Source of the DNA: Brachionus manjavacas
Lineage: Eukaryota; Rotifera; Eurotatoria; Ploima; Brachionidae
DNA: 64,000 bases
Assembly (NCBI GenBank): GCA_019054805.1
Contig: JAHQIY010000003.1
Coordinates: forward strand, 3,224,001 to 3,288,000
Direction of reading: 5' to 3'
Under the pieces are notes generated by a model, which worked only from the letters and a program-made list of their open reading frames with translations, was not told the DNA's origin and did not search any database. Made by a program: the position numbers and the translations under genes. Positions 48,240 to 57,539 of the stretch are shown piece after piece (within the stretch, counting starts at the first letter, position 1; every line of letters begins with the position of its first letter).

Positions 48240-48990
48240 AAAACTTTATTGAAATCATAACCTTGTTTTACAAAATTGAATTCCTAGAATGATATAAGTA
48301 ATCAATATAAAATGAACAAATCCTTCTTATTTTAATAAAAAGATAAGTAGGAATATAATCAAAAATATGAGTTGGATGATTAGAAATCGGCATTACGTAG
48401 CTGCATGGATTCGTTGGCTTAATAAAAAGATCAAAAATTATTTTTTTTTAAATTGATTCATATTTAATTTTGAGATCTAAAAAGTTCACTATATTATTTT
48501 AACAATATTTAATTTTAAATATAAAAAATATTTTTTTCAAATCTTCAAAATCAATTTAAAAAATAGAAGCTATAAAGATATCATCAATAAATCTTTTATA
48601 TAATATTGAACTATTTAGAGAGACCCAGTTTCTTTCCAAAATAAACAAGTAAATGTTTGCTACTGCAGGGCCACATTTACAGCCAATTGGTAAACCTAGT
48701 ATTTGTAAGTAAAAGTCATTATTAAACTTAAAAATTCCATTTTTAAAAATCAAAGAAAGAATTTCTTGAAATGACATAACAATTATATCATGATTTTCAT
48801 TAAAGAAATTTTCTTTTAAAATAAATTCTCTTATTAAATCAATTGCATGATTCGGTTTGATATTTGAATATAAAGACTCAAAATCACAGGACTATTTTGG
48901 ATCAAGAAAATCTGTGCTAAATTTTAAGCTTATTAAAGGTTTTCCTTATCTTTTGCTCAAATTCATAAACGATTTGATTAATAAAAATTA
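48240..48990 (-). pseudogene. Penelope-like element reverse transcriptase relic
   Basis: The minus strand from 48990 down reads FSTDFLDPK, DFESLYSNIKPNHAI, FKFNNDFYLQILGLPIGCK, GPAVANIYLFILE and YKRFIDDIFIAS, then after a gap LDLKIKYESI, FDLFIKPTNPCSYV, SNHPTHIF and RRICSFYIDYLYHSR. The order and the Y-x-R-[FY]-I-D-D-I-F catalytic motif are those of Penelope-like retroelements. Stops lie near 48895 and 48556. The GIY-YIG endonuclease would come next at lower coordinates but is not seen; some PLE clades lack it. Confidence 0.85.
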
Positions 48991-49069
48991 AAAATAATAA
49001 ATTTTATTTAATTAGGTTAATAAAGTAAACTCGGATCAAATATGAAATTTAAAGAAACTTGGAAAAAAG

Positions 49070-49141
49070 AGGGGGCATCCGGGATTGAACCGGAGACCTC
49101 TCGATCTGCAGTCGAATGCTCTACCACTGAGCTATACCCCC
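49070..49141 (-). tRNA. tRNA-Cys (GCA)
   Basis: 72 nt identical to the plus-strand copy at 49309-49380. The 7-bp acceptor stem is GGGGGTA with TGCCCCC (one G-T pair) and the discriminator is U. The D arm is gctcagtggtagagc; the anticodon loop ctgcaga gives GCA; the T arm contains ggttcaatcc (B box). No intron and no encoded CCA. A T6 run 3' of the gene on the minus strand (A-run 49064-49069) serves as the Pol III terminator. It delivers cysteine in cytosolic translation. Confidence 0.97.
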
Positions 49142-49308
49142 TTACAATTTAGAAAGTCTTTTTATAAAAGAAAAATTTTTTTTTGATTTAAGGTCATCAA
49201 CATGGGACATTTTTCTAATAAACGTTGAATGAAAAAAAAAACTTAATTTATAGGCGAATAAATACCTTAATAAAATTTATCAAATATCTAATATATTAAA
49301 AATCTAAA

Positions 49309-49380
49309 GGGGGTATAGCTCAGTGGTAGAGCATTCGACTGCAGATCGAGAGGTCTCCGGTTCAATCCCGGATGCCCCCT
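49309..49380 (+). tRNA. tRNA-Cys (GCA)
   Basis: Same 72-nt gene as the minus copy, in divergent orientation with 167 bp between the 5' ends. All four arms pair; the anticodon GCA is flanked by T and A as expected. The A box (tagctcagtgg) and B box (ggttcaatcc) are intact, and a T9-10 run follows directly at 49381 as Pol III terminator. Both copies look functional. Confidence 0.97.
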
Positions 49381-49389
49381 CTTTTTTTT
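49381..49389 (+). terminator. Pol III T-run terminator of tRNA-Cys
   Basis: A run of T directly after the discriminator base of the plus-strand tRNA-Cys gene. Confidence 0.8.
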
Positions 49390-50100
49390 TAATTCTATTT
49401 ATACTTAAAATATATATTTTAGTAAATCATGACGAAAGTACCAAAATTTGTAACAATTCTAAAATAATGATAATATTAAGCTGCATCAGTGACCATGGTA
49501 CCATGATCACTGGAAGTGTGCTTAGACACACAATGACGGCTGCTCAATTACGTGTTGGCAAAATTCATTCTTTTTTCTATTTGTGTTTGACTGATAGAAA
49601 ATTTAAGAATTATTTCGGTTTTAGTAATTTGGTATTTTTTAATTTTCTAGGTTAATCAGCAGGCTATAGTTCCTGTGATAAAGCGACCTCCTTGTCGATA
49701 TCACTAGAAGTTGATTAACTTAACCATGAGTGTTTAAGTTAACAAGGAGCATAAATAGGCTCTCCAATACGTCTTACGACAAGAAAGACATATTAACCAT
49801 GAAAGACCGATTAATTCTTCATTTATTTATATAAATTTAAAAAACAATTATTACAAATTAAAAATAAAAATTTAAATAATTGATTTAAAATAAAGATAAA
49901 AAATTATTTAATAAAGCAAAACATTGAAATAATTAAATTAAATTTTTTTACAAATTCTGTAAATATCAAATTGATATTATTAATTATAGAAAGCTTGAAT
50001 GTTGCCAACTTTAACATTGACCTCTTGATCACAAAGCTATTCATCAAACTTGTATAAAAATTTCCCAAAGGTTTGTTTACCATTAGCCATTTTCTTAAAT
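49390..50100. other. No gene; contains a 26-bp near-palindrome and a stem-loop
   Basis: 49487-49512 is a near-perfect palindrome centred on ccatggtaccatg. At about 49715-49745 ttaactta pairs with taagttaa around a short loop. Function unknown; neither overlaps a recognised gene. Confidence 0.45.
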
Positions 50101-50103
50101 TGG

Positions 50104-50897
50104 TTAAATAAGATTGTCACTATTCCTTAAGTTGTATTTTAAACTCCTTGAGTCATTTTTCTTTAATTTATTTCTTAAATTTCCGGGCGAATTAGGGAAA
50201 AATAGTGTTTTATAGGCAAAAGATAACATTCTATCAAGAATACTATGCTGAAAAGCAAATAAGCTAAATTCTTCAAGAATTAAATTAAAATTTTCAACTT
50301 CAAATTTGAATTTAAAAAGTTTAAAAATTGAGAAATAGTAGCTTTTAGCAAGTTTAATTATTGCGTCTTTTGAAAAATAACACAAAAGACTTGAACAATA
50401 ATCAAAATAAGGTAGAAAAAATGTCTTAAAAAACTGAATTTTAACAGAAGTAGTCAGATAAAAAAGTCTACTAATACTAAACAGTTTTTTGTTTACAACT
50501 GATGAGATAATACAGACAAGTTTTGAAAAACTAAGATTTTGATCAATCCTATAACCTCAGAGACTTATTTCATCTACGACTTGTATATCATTTCCAAAAA
50601 TATTTACCTTATCAGGAAAATTAGATCTTTTATTCGAAAAGATCATTGAATATGTTTTAGTCGAATTGATATTAATTTTGTTATAAGAATACCAATTATT
50701 AAGACTTTTAATGGTAGCTGAAAAATTTATTAAAGCACTTTCTAAATCTTTATCTGAATGACTAATGTCGTATCATCAGCGAACATTTTTATGTTAAATT
50801 TATCTAAGAGATAACGGAAATCATTTCTAAAAATGAGGAAAAGAAATGGAAATAATACTGAACCTTGCGGTACACCTAACTTGGTCAATTTGGTTTA
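50104..50897 (-). pseudogene. LINE RT and C-terminal region (minus), 3' portion of a split element
   Basis: From 50897 down the minus strand reads KLTKLGVPQGSVLFPFLFLIF, then KMFADDTTL (the catalytic FADD), a frameshift, and an open C-terminal stretch at 50385-50104 (KDAIIKLAKSYYF, LRNKLKKNDSR, LRNSDNLI, stop). It is a CR1/jockey-type LINE distinct from family A. The upstream RT part lies beyond the inserted elements, at 56624-56765. Confidence 0.82.
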
Positions 50898-51214
50898 GAT
50901 TTTTCAAGACTTGTTTTTAAGTGACAAGTATTAATTCAAGTCAAGTCAAGTCAATGACTTAATTTTTTTTTTTTTTTAAGTCAAGCCAATGATTTAATAA
51001 ATCCATATTTGATACCAATAAAGTTGTTGCTTCCAAATTCCTGGCCGTTTGTCTTGAACTATGTGCTCTATAAATGTAACCAGATTTATAAAATAATTCT
51101 TTCAACTGGTCCAGATGAAGCAGGTATTGCTAAAAATTTTTGTGCAAGTCATGACAAGAAATTTTTGTGACTTAGACTTAAAACTGTGACTTATAAACAA
51201 GTCTGGATTTTTCA
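50898..51214. mobile_element. ~300-bp MITE-like element with TIRs and 9-bp TSD
   Basis: Terminal inverted repeats of about 19 bp: the left end at 50907 reads agacttgtttttaagtgac, the right end ends gtgacttataaacaagtct at 51204. The flanking duplication gatttttca is at 50898-50906 and 51206-51214. Inside are tandem caagt repeats and a T-run, with no coding sequence. The TSD length (8 or 9, depending on where the end is placed) would fit a hAT-type or similar transposase acting in trans; that is inference. Confidence 0.8.
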
Positions 51215-51216
51215 TT

Positions 51217-51471
51217 TGTAACCATGTGACTTAGTCACGTGATGCACTCTTTATCTTAATCTAATCTTGCTTAGTAATGATCATCTTTCTAAGTCGTGAT
51301 TATGTTATTGCTTAGTCATGATTACATTACTAATGTTCATGATCCCCCACGCGAATGAGTCCAGTATAAATACTTGATTATTTTATACTTATGAATCATC
51401 ATTTCGTTTTGAATAAAAGATTTAACAACGAATATTAGTTTCTCTTTAGTTAAGCTTTTCCTCAAGTTACA
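51217..51471 (+). repeat. 5' LTR
   Basis: Starts tgtaacc and ends gttaca. Contains gtgacttagtcac (51226-51238) overlapping a CACGTG E-box, a TATA-like tataaata at 51365-51372 and a poly(A) signal aataaa at 51412-51417. This is the expected U3-R-U5 order for Pol II transcription of the element. Confidence 0.95.
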
Positions 51472-51472
51472 A

Positions 51473-51492
51473 CTGGTGACAGCAGTGGGATA
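51473..51492 (+). promoter_or_regulatory. Primer-binding site
   Basis: Begins tggtgacagcagtggga within a few bases of the 5' LTR end. TGG pairs with the CCA end of the primer tRNA; I do not assign which tRNA. Confidence 0.7.
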
Positions 51493-51592
51493 CGTGTATT
51501 ATTGTGAGTGAATTGTTGGTTTATTGATTGTTTTAAGCGTGTGTGTTCGTCTTGGTTATTGGTGTTGTTAAGCTTAGTGTAAGTTAAGGGAT

Positions 51593-54500
51593 ATGGCATC
51601 AAAAATGGCTTTAGATTCAGTTCCATTTTATTCAGGTGAATCAAATGTTGAAAATTTCTTGCAGTTGTTCGAATTAGAGGCAGCGAAGAAAGATTGGGAT
51701 GACGCTAAAAAGGTGAAGGTCATTGGCTTATGTTTAACTGGTGTTGCTAAACAAGCGTTTGAGACGATTAGTGCAGATGATAAAAAAGATTTTAATAAAG
51801 TTTCCGATAGGCTTAAAAAAGTTTTGTGTAAGCCTAGAGATCTTTGTATAAGAGAGTTTCAAGAAAGAGTCATGCGACCTAATGAAACACCAGCTTCTTT
51901 TGCTTTTAGTTTAGAGAACTTAATGGACAAAGCTTATCCTGGTCTATCAGGTGACAATAGAAAAGAGACTTTGCAAAACCATTTTATGAAAAGTTTACCT
52001 GCTCATGTACGTGTGGTTGTTCGAGTGGCAATGGCAAAATTAAGTTGGCATGAAATAGTTAATTTAGCAGAAGAGATTTATCGTGACTTTACAAGCTCAA
52101 ATGTTAGTGGTGAATTGACAGAAAGTGATCCAAAGATTGAGATTGATGGTGAATTGAACAAAATGAGAATTACTGGCTCTAAAAAGCAAGGTAGATTTGA
52201 TGGTAATTGTTATTTTTGTGGAAAAGAGGGCCACAAAGAAGCCCAATGTTACCAGAAGAATGGAAATAACAATAAACATTCTTATGGTAGAAATTCAACT
52301 TATGGAAATGGGAACTATAATGGAAAGTGGCGACAGAATGGGCATCCAAGAGACCGTTATGGAAGTGGTTTTAGAAATCACTCTAACCATCACAAGGATA
52401 GTTCTTTTGATGGTAGATCAAATGCTCAAGCAGGTTATCATGCTAAAGCATATCATTTACAGCTTTCGGAGTCAAAAGTTGATGATGTGGTTTCTGAGTT
52501 GGAACAGTTTAACAAGGTTGAATTGAAGACTTTAGTGGTGGAGCAGCGTACCAGACTGATTAGGGTAGATGGTTTACTTAAATTGACGGGTACAAATCAA
52601 GGGTGTGCTGCGAAAATGCTAGTGGATGGTGGAGCTTCACATTCATTTTGCAATTTAAAAGTGTTACCAAAAGATGTTATTCAAGAGTTGGAATCGGGTT
52701 CAAGTAAAATTAATGTAGTTAAGCGTGTTTACAACCTTGAAACAGCTACTGGTATCAAGCCGATTTCATGTTGGATTGGGAAATTTTTGTTGAAAATTAA
52801 TGGGTGGTATGGTGAACAAAATCTTATAGTTTCGAACGATTTGTGTTCCGAAGAAGTTATATTGGGCCGAGATTTTCTCAAAATCAATGAAGTTTTGGTT
52901 GACCATGGGGACGACCAAATACAAATCAGATCACAATCGTTGGAGGTAAAAGTGAGTGTAAATAAAATTGATTGCGTGGTAAATAAGTCGGTAGAAATTG
53001 AACCGTGGAGTGAAAAATTAGTCAGTGCTAAGGTTGGGAAGTTAGAGCTGAATCGTATAATGGTTTTTGAGCCAAATGAAAATGTTGAGAGTATGGGTGT
53101 AAAGTTTGCTAGTAGTTTACATAAAGTTGGTCTAAAACAAGGAAATATCGTTTTAAGTGTACTTAACCCAACTTTCGATAAAATTAAGTTGGAAAAAGAT
53201 GAGTTAGTGGGTTATTTGGAAGAAGCTGAGGCTGTATTAGATGATGAGCCGATTGAAGCCAAGAGGGCTGAGCTCAAAAATGAAGCTAAATTATCAAATG
53301 TAGACAAAAATTTGTTTAAGATTGGTAGTCACTTGACCAAATTTCAAAAAAATCAGTTGTTTAGACTTTTGAATAAATACAAGTCTGTTTTTAAAACTGA
53401 TGCAGTTAATGGCTTAACGAATGCAACTCAACACAAAATTTTTACAACTAGTGAGGTACCAATAAAGCAGAGGCAATATAGAATGGCTCCACCAGCTAAA
53501 AAAGAGGTGAAAAGACAAGTCGAGGAGATGCTTAAAGAAAACATAATTGAGGAGAGTGATAGCCCATGGTGCTCTCCAGTGTTACTTGTCGCTAAAAAGA
53601 GCCAAGATGGCACCCCAAAGTACAGGTTTTGTATAGATTTTACTAAGCTTAATTCAATTACGGTAAAGGACTCTTATCCTTTGCCAAGAATTGACGAGAC
53701 GTTGGAATCTCTGTCGGGCTCAAAAATGTTTACAAGTTTAGATGCTGATCGTGGTTACTGGCAAGTTGAGCTATGTAAAGAAGACCGTGAAAAGACTGCT
53801 TTTGCAACCGATGATGGACTTTTCCATTTTAAAGTGATGCCGTTTGGACTTTGTAACGGTCCAGCGACATTTCAACGCTTAATGAATAAGGTGCTTCGTG
53901 GTTTAACTTGGTCAAAATGTATGGTCTACATTGATGACATTGTAATTTTTTCTAGTAGTTTTGAGGAGCATTTAGAGAGGCTGGAACTGGTACTTCAACG
54001 TTTGCAGAAAGCTAACATTAAGTTACAACCATCGAAATGTAAATTTTGTATGTCTAGCATTGTATATTTAGGTCATCGCGTATCAGCAAAAGGTATTTTG
54101 CCAGATGAAGAAAAAGTTAAATGCATAGTTAACATGGTTCCACCAAAAACTGCCAGAGAATTAAAGCGATTTTTGGGTGCAATGTCGCATTTTCGAAAAT
54201 TCATCCCTAAATTCAGCCATACAGCTTCAAAACTGTACAAGCTTAGTGAGTCTAAGCACAAATTTAAATGGGACGAGGCAGCTGAAAAGGTTTACAATCA
54301 GTTAAAACAAATGTTAATTTCAGCACCGATCCTGGTTTTGCCTGATTTTTCGAAGCCTTTTAAAGTCGAATGTGACGCATCGGATGATGCAATTGGTGCA
54401 GTATTGATTCAAGAACATGATGGTAAAGATCATCCAGTGGCTTATGCAAGCAGGCATCTGACAAAAACAGAGAGACGTTATAGTGCGAGTGAACGTGAAC

Positions 54501-55873
54501 TTTTGTCGGTAGTGTGGTCATCTAAAGTATTTCGTCCATATATAATCATAGGTACCAAAACAAAATTCGTTACTGACCATCAACCTTTGACAACTTTAAA
54601 AAAGCTTAAAGAACCTGCTGGTCGTTTAGGTCGTCTTTTTGCTAAACTTCAAGAGTTTGATTATGAAATTGTTTACAAACCAGGTCCAGCAAATGTGGTA
54701 CCAGATTTTCTGTCGAGAATTATGTTAAAGGTAAACTTGATCAAACTGAATGATGGGGTAAATTGGAGTTATGAACAACATGAATGTAGTGAATTAAAAA
54801 GTGTTTGTAATAATGTTAAAGAACGAGCTAAAGACAGTGAATGGCTAAAACTGAGTGATGGTCGGTTATGGGTTAAGATTAAAAACTTTATTAAACTCGT
54901 AAATGGGGTATTAATCTTAACAACAGACAAATTTCCTAGTAGAGTTATTGTACCAAAACATGCAGCTAATTATATTCTAAGAATATATCATGATTATGAT
55001 TTGTCTGGTCATAGAAGTTTCGAAAACACTTTAAAGTCGATACAAGAGAAGTTTTTCTGGATTGGAATGAAAAGTTATATAAAAAATTATTGTGACAACT
55101 GTGATACTTGCCAACGTTTTAAAAATACTGGTAAAAGTTACAAAGCTCCTTTAATGCAAATAGTGGTTAAGAGGCCGTGGCAATTGATTGGTATAGATTT
55201 TATGGGTCCATTGTGTAAGACACCGCGTGGAAATTTGTATATAGTGCTAGCAATTGACTATTTTTCAAAGTTAATTGAGGGTGTTGCTTTGGAAACTTTT
55301 TCAGCCGAAGCTACTGCAAAATTTGTATTTGAAGAAATTGTTTGTCGCTATGGTTGTTTTGAGTATATTCTAAGTGACCAAGGCCCAAATTTTGAGAGTT
55401 TGATTTTTAAACAATTATGTCAAGCGTATGGTATTACTAAATTAAGAACAACCGCGTACCACCCAGAGTGTAATGGTTTGATAGAAAGAACAAACCGTAC
55501 AGTTAAGCAAATTTTAAGAACTCTAGTACATAAAACTCCTGCGGATTGGGATATCCATCTAAAACAGGTTATTTCGGCATACAATTTTTCATCACATACT
55601 TCAACAGGATATTCACCTTATGAGGTAATTTTTGGTACCCAACCATTTAAGGTTATGGATTCATTGACGGGAGTAGTAGCTCAAAATAAAGAGACAATTA
55701 AGTCAGCAACTGAATATGTACAAAAATTAAAAGATAAAACTAAAATAATCCATAATATGGTAAATAAGAATTTAGAACGTGCCAGAACAAAACAGAAAAA
55801 GTTGTATGATCGTCAGGTGTACAGTCACCCAAATTTTAAAGTGGATGAACTAGTTTTGTTAAAAAAATCTTAA
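51593..55873 (+). CDS. Gag-Pol polyprotein of the Ty3/gypsy element
   Basis: 1426 codons in one frame from ATG at 51593. The N-terminal Gag-like part ends in a CCHC zinc knuckle (C206, C209, H214, C219). The aspartic protease motif follows at D345 with the sequence DGGA rather than the usual D-[ST]-G, plus an ILGRDFL motif. In the RT the YIDD catalytic box is at 779-782, and the preceding motif reads LDADRGYWQ, where most have an LD-x-x-SGYWQ form. RNase H has DASDDAIGA, SERELLSV and TDHQPL. Integrase has an H-H-C-C zinc finger (HDYDLSGH..CDNCDTC), then D, D and E in IDFMGP, SDQGPNF and NGLIERTN. The frame ends early at 55871-55873 after an A7 run; the C-terminal tail continues in the next frame. 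Function: copying the element RNA into DNA and integrating it. Confidence 0.95.
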   Translation: MASKMALDSVPFYSGESNVENFLQLFELEAAKKDWDDAKKVKVIGLCLTGVAKQAFETISADDKKDFNKVSDRLKKVLCKPRDLCIREFQERVMRPNETPASFAFSLENLMDKAYPGLSGDNRKETLQNHFMKSLPAHVRVVVRVAMAKLSWHEIVNLAEEIYRDFTSSNVSGELTESDPKIEIDGELNKMRITGSKKQGRFDGNCYFCGKEGHKEAQCYQKNGNNNKHSYGRNSTYGNGNYNGKWRQNGHPRDRYGSGFRNHSNHHKDSSFDGRSNAQAGYHAKAYHLQLSESKVDDVVSELEQFNKVELKTLVVEQRTRLIRVDGLLKLTGTNQGCAAKMLVDGGASHSFCNLKVLPKDVIQELESGSSKINVVKRVYNLETATGIKPISCWIGKFLLKINGWYGEQNLIVSNDLCSEEVILGRDFLKINEVLVDHGDDQIQIRSQSLEVKVSVNKIDCVVNKSVEIEPWSEKLVSAKVGKLELNRIMVFEPNENVESMGVKFASSLHKVGLKQGNIVLSVLNPTFDKIKLEKDELVGYLEEAEAVLDDEPIEAKRAELKNEAKLSNVDKNLFKIGSHLTKFQKNQLFRLLNKYKSVFKTDAVNGLTNATQHKIFTTSEVPIKQRQYRMAPPAKKEVKRQVEEMLKENIIEESDSPWCSPVLLVAKKSQDGTPKYRFCIDFTKLNSITVKDSYPLPRIDETLESLSGSKMFTSLDADRGYWQVELCKEDREKTAFATDDGLFHFKVMPFGLCNGPATFQRLMNKVLRGLTWSKCMVYIDDIVIFSSSFEEHLERLELVLQRLQKANIKLQPSKCKFCMSSIVYLGHRVSAKGILPDEEKVKCIVNMVPPKTARELKRFLGAMSHFRKFIPKFSHTASKLYKLSESKHKFKWDEAAEKVYNQLKQMLISAPILVLPDFSKPFKVECDASDDAIGAVLIQEHDGKDHPVAYASRHLTKTERRYSASERELLSVVWSSKVFRPYIIIGTKTKFVTDHQPLTTLKKLKEPAGRLGRLFAKLQEFDYEIVYKPGPANVVPDFLSRIMLKVNLIKLNDGVNWSYEQHECSELKSVCNNVKERAKDSEWLKLSDGRLWVKIKNFIKLVNGVLILTTDKFPSRVIVPKHAANYILRIYHDYDLSGHRSFENTLKSIQEKFFWIGMKSYIKNYCDNCDTCQRFKNTGKSYKAPLMQIVVKRPWQLIGIDFMGPLCKTPRGNLYIVLAIDYFSKLIEGVALETFSAEATAKFVFEEIVCRYGCFEYILSDQGPNFESLIFKQLCQAYGITKLRTTAYHPECNGLIERTNRTVKQILRTLVHKTPADWDIHLKQVISAYNFSSHTSTGYSPYEVIFGTQPFKVMDSLTGVVAQNKETIKSATEYVQKLKDKTKIIHNMVNKNLERARTKQKKLYDRQVYSHPNFKVDELVLLKKS

Positions 55874-56294
55874 GTTAAAAGTTGGTGTGTCCAAATGTTT
55901 TCAACCAAAATTTATTGGTCCATTCAAAATAGTAAAAATCATTAATACTGTGTCAATGGTCGTTCAAACATTAGATGGTTCAAAAAAGGTTGTGGTTCAT
56001 ATAAATAGAGCAAGAAAGTATCGACTTAGAAGAGTTGAGGTAGAAAAAGATAATTTAGAATCGTGGAAAAAGCTACTAGCGGGAGGTGAAAATAAAAATA
56101 AATCAGTGGTTCATTGCGACAGAGATGTAGAGAGGGTTATTAATAGCCAAGATCAAAAAAAAAATGGTGTTGAGCAAGAAGTAGCTGAGAAGGAAGCTAG
56201 TAGTTCGAGTACGGGTCAAGTTGATGTTCCAGTAGTGGTTACTAGGTATGGAAGAGTGGTCAAGCCTGTAGAAAAATTAACTTATTTTTCATAA
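55874..56294 (+). CDS. C-terminal tail of the integrase, in the shifted frame
   Basis: The frame offset by one relative to gag-pol is open from upstream of the gag-pol stop to TAA at 56292-56294. It carries the motif PKFIGPFKIV (the GPY/F-type module at the end of gypsy integrases) and then a charged, Lys/Glu/Ser-rich tail without recognised domain. It is certainly part of the integrase end. The break lies in the A7 run at 55861-55867, most simply an assembly or recent single-base indel, less likely a programmed shift. Confidence 0.85.
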
Positions 56295-56368
56295 TTTATT
56301 TTAGTTTATATTTATTTATTTTTATTTATTTATTCTTGTATGACTGGACTTCATTAAGGCGCGAGGGA

Positions 56369-56623
56369 TGTAACCATGTGACTTAGTCACGTGATGCACT
56401 CTTTATCTTAATCTAATCTTGCTTAGTAATGATCATCTTTCTAAGTCGTGATTATGTTATTGCTTAGTCATGATTACATTACTAATGTTCATGATCCCCC
56501 ACGCGAATGAGTCCAGTATAAATACTTGATTATTTTATACTTATGAATCATCATTTCGTTTTGAATAAAAGATTTAACAACGAATATTAGTTTCTCTTTA
56601 GTTAAGCTTTTCCTCAAGTTACA
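56369..56623 (+). repeat. 3' LTR
   Basis: Same 255 bp as the 5' LTR, including TATA-like sequence at 56517-56524 and aataaa at 56564-56569. No difference between the two LTRs was found by eye. Confidence 0.95.
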
Positions 56624-56765
56624 CATTCCCTAAACGAACTATTTGTGATCTATTAGTAAAATAATTCGATAGAAGACTTAAGGAATTATTATCAAATCCA
56701 CAGTGTAATAATTTTAAATGCAAAAGATTGGAATCAATCAGAAAAGATGGTAATTATTTCGGTTT
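56624..56765 (-). pseudogene. LINE RT fragment (minus), 5' half of the split element
   Basis: The minus strand reads DSNLLHLKLLHCGFDNNSL, then SNYFTNRSQIVRLGN, matching the RT segment just upstream of the GVPQGS motif. That motif is found across the inserted elements at about 50890, so this and 50104-50897 were one LINE. Confidence 0.78.
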
Positions 56766-56779
56766 TGATTTTCTGGTAT

Positions 56780-56960
56780 GCTTATCGTAGTTCGATTTGA
56801 AAACATTCTTTGTAAGGGAATTGATTTCAAAATACGCTTAGTAAGCTTGTTCCAGACTGGATTAATACTATTAGCCAAGAAGTTTTCTCATTGAACACAG
56901 TTCCTTGTAAATTGTCTTGCTACTCTGCGTTGACTTCTTCGAATACCATCAGCCTGAAAT
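56780..56960 (-). pseudogene. Another LINE C-terminal fragment (minus)
   Basis: The minus strand reads RRSQRRVARQFTRNCVQ, a stop, then ENFLANSINPVWNKLTKRIL. This resembles the C-terminal 'N-x-V-x-x-x-W-N-x-L' region of CR1-like LINE proteins, so it precedes the RT fragment out of order and is from a different copy. Confidence 0.5.
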
Positions 56961-57535
56961 GATGATAAATTACTTATAATTTTTTTTTTTTGTTAATTAA
57001 TTCAGATTTGTTTTATTTTGAACAAATTTTTAGTTCAATATAATAAGCCTTAATTTTATGTTTTAAAATTTGGCGTGTTAATATTTTTATGACTCTAATT
57101 TCTCATATTATCACTAATTTTACTTGATGATTTTATTTTTTATAAATAACATTTTAAAAAAATCTTATACTAAATAAAATTGATTTATACAAAAATTTCG
57201 ATTAAGGTTAGTTGTTTTATATTCCAAGCTTTTCCAGACTGGTGCTGGCTTTTCACAGTCTTGAAAAAAAATTGTGAGGTTGTGAATTTCGTTTCAATTC
57301 GATCGATCTTTTCAATTCAGAAGATTTAAAGTTATTTTTTACCAAATGTGATAATTCAGTTCTGCTTAATTTTAAGCAAATTTGCTTGATTCAGTAAAAT
57401 AAGTCTGCAAGAGGCTCTGCAATTTTCTGCATTTTGCATGCCATTAAAAAGTATTCTAATCATCTGTGCAATAACTTTGGAGAGAATTAAAACATTATAA
57501 AAATTATGTTGTAATTTCTAGCGGGTGTTAATCTC
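56961..57535. other. No gene seen
   Basis: AT-rich spacer without an assignable feature. Confidence 0.4.
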
Positions 57536-57539
57536 CGCT

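Larger units (their letters stand above)
51213..56627 (+). mobile_element. Ty3/gypsy LTR retrotransposon, near-complete, identical LTRs
   Basis: LTRs 51217-51471 and 56369-56623 (255 bp each, TG...CA) look identical by eye. The 4-bp target duplication catt is at 51213-51216 and 56624-56627. Between them are a primer-binding site, a gag-pol frame, and a short purine-rich stretch (gcgaggga) before the 3' LTR as a candidate polypurine tract. There is no envelope-like ORF. Identical LTRs mean very recent integration. It sits in an older LINE, a few bases from a MITE-like element. Confidence 0.96.

Noticed and set aside
49323-49655. 110-codon plus-strand frame starting at the tRNA
   Set aside because: It begins inside the tRNA-Cys gene and continues into AT-rich flank, so it is not a protein gene.
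50501-50540. ctgatgag motif as a possible hammerhead ribozyme core
   Set aside because: The matching GAAA and stem partners are missing and the motif lies in LINE coding sequence.
55861-55873. Programmed frameshift between gag-pol and the downstream frame
   Set aside because: The downstream frame is only the end of integrase, which is not a normal place for recoding; an indel in the A7 run is simpler.
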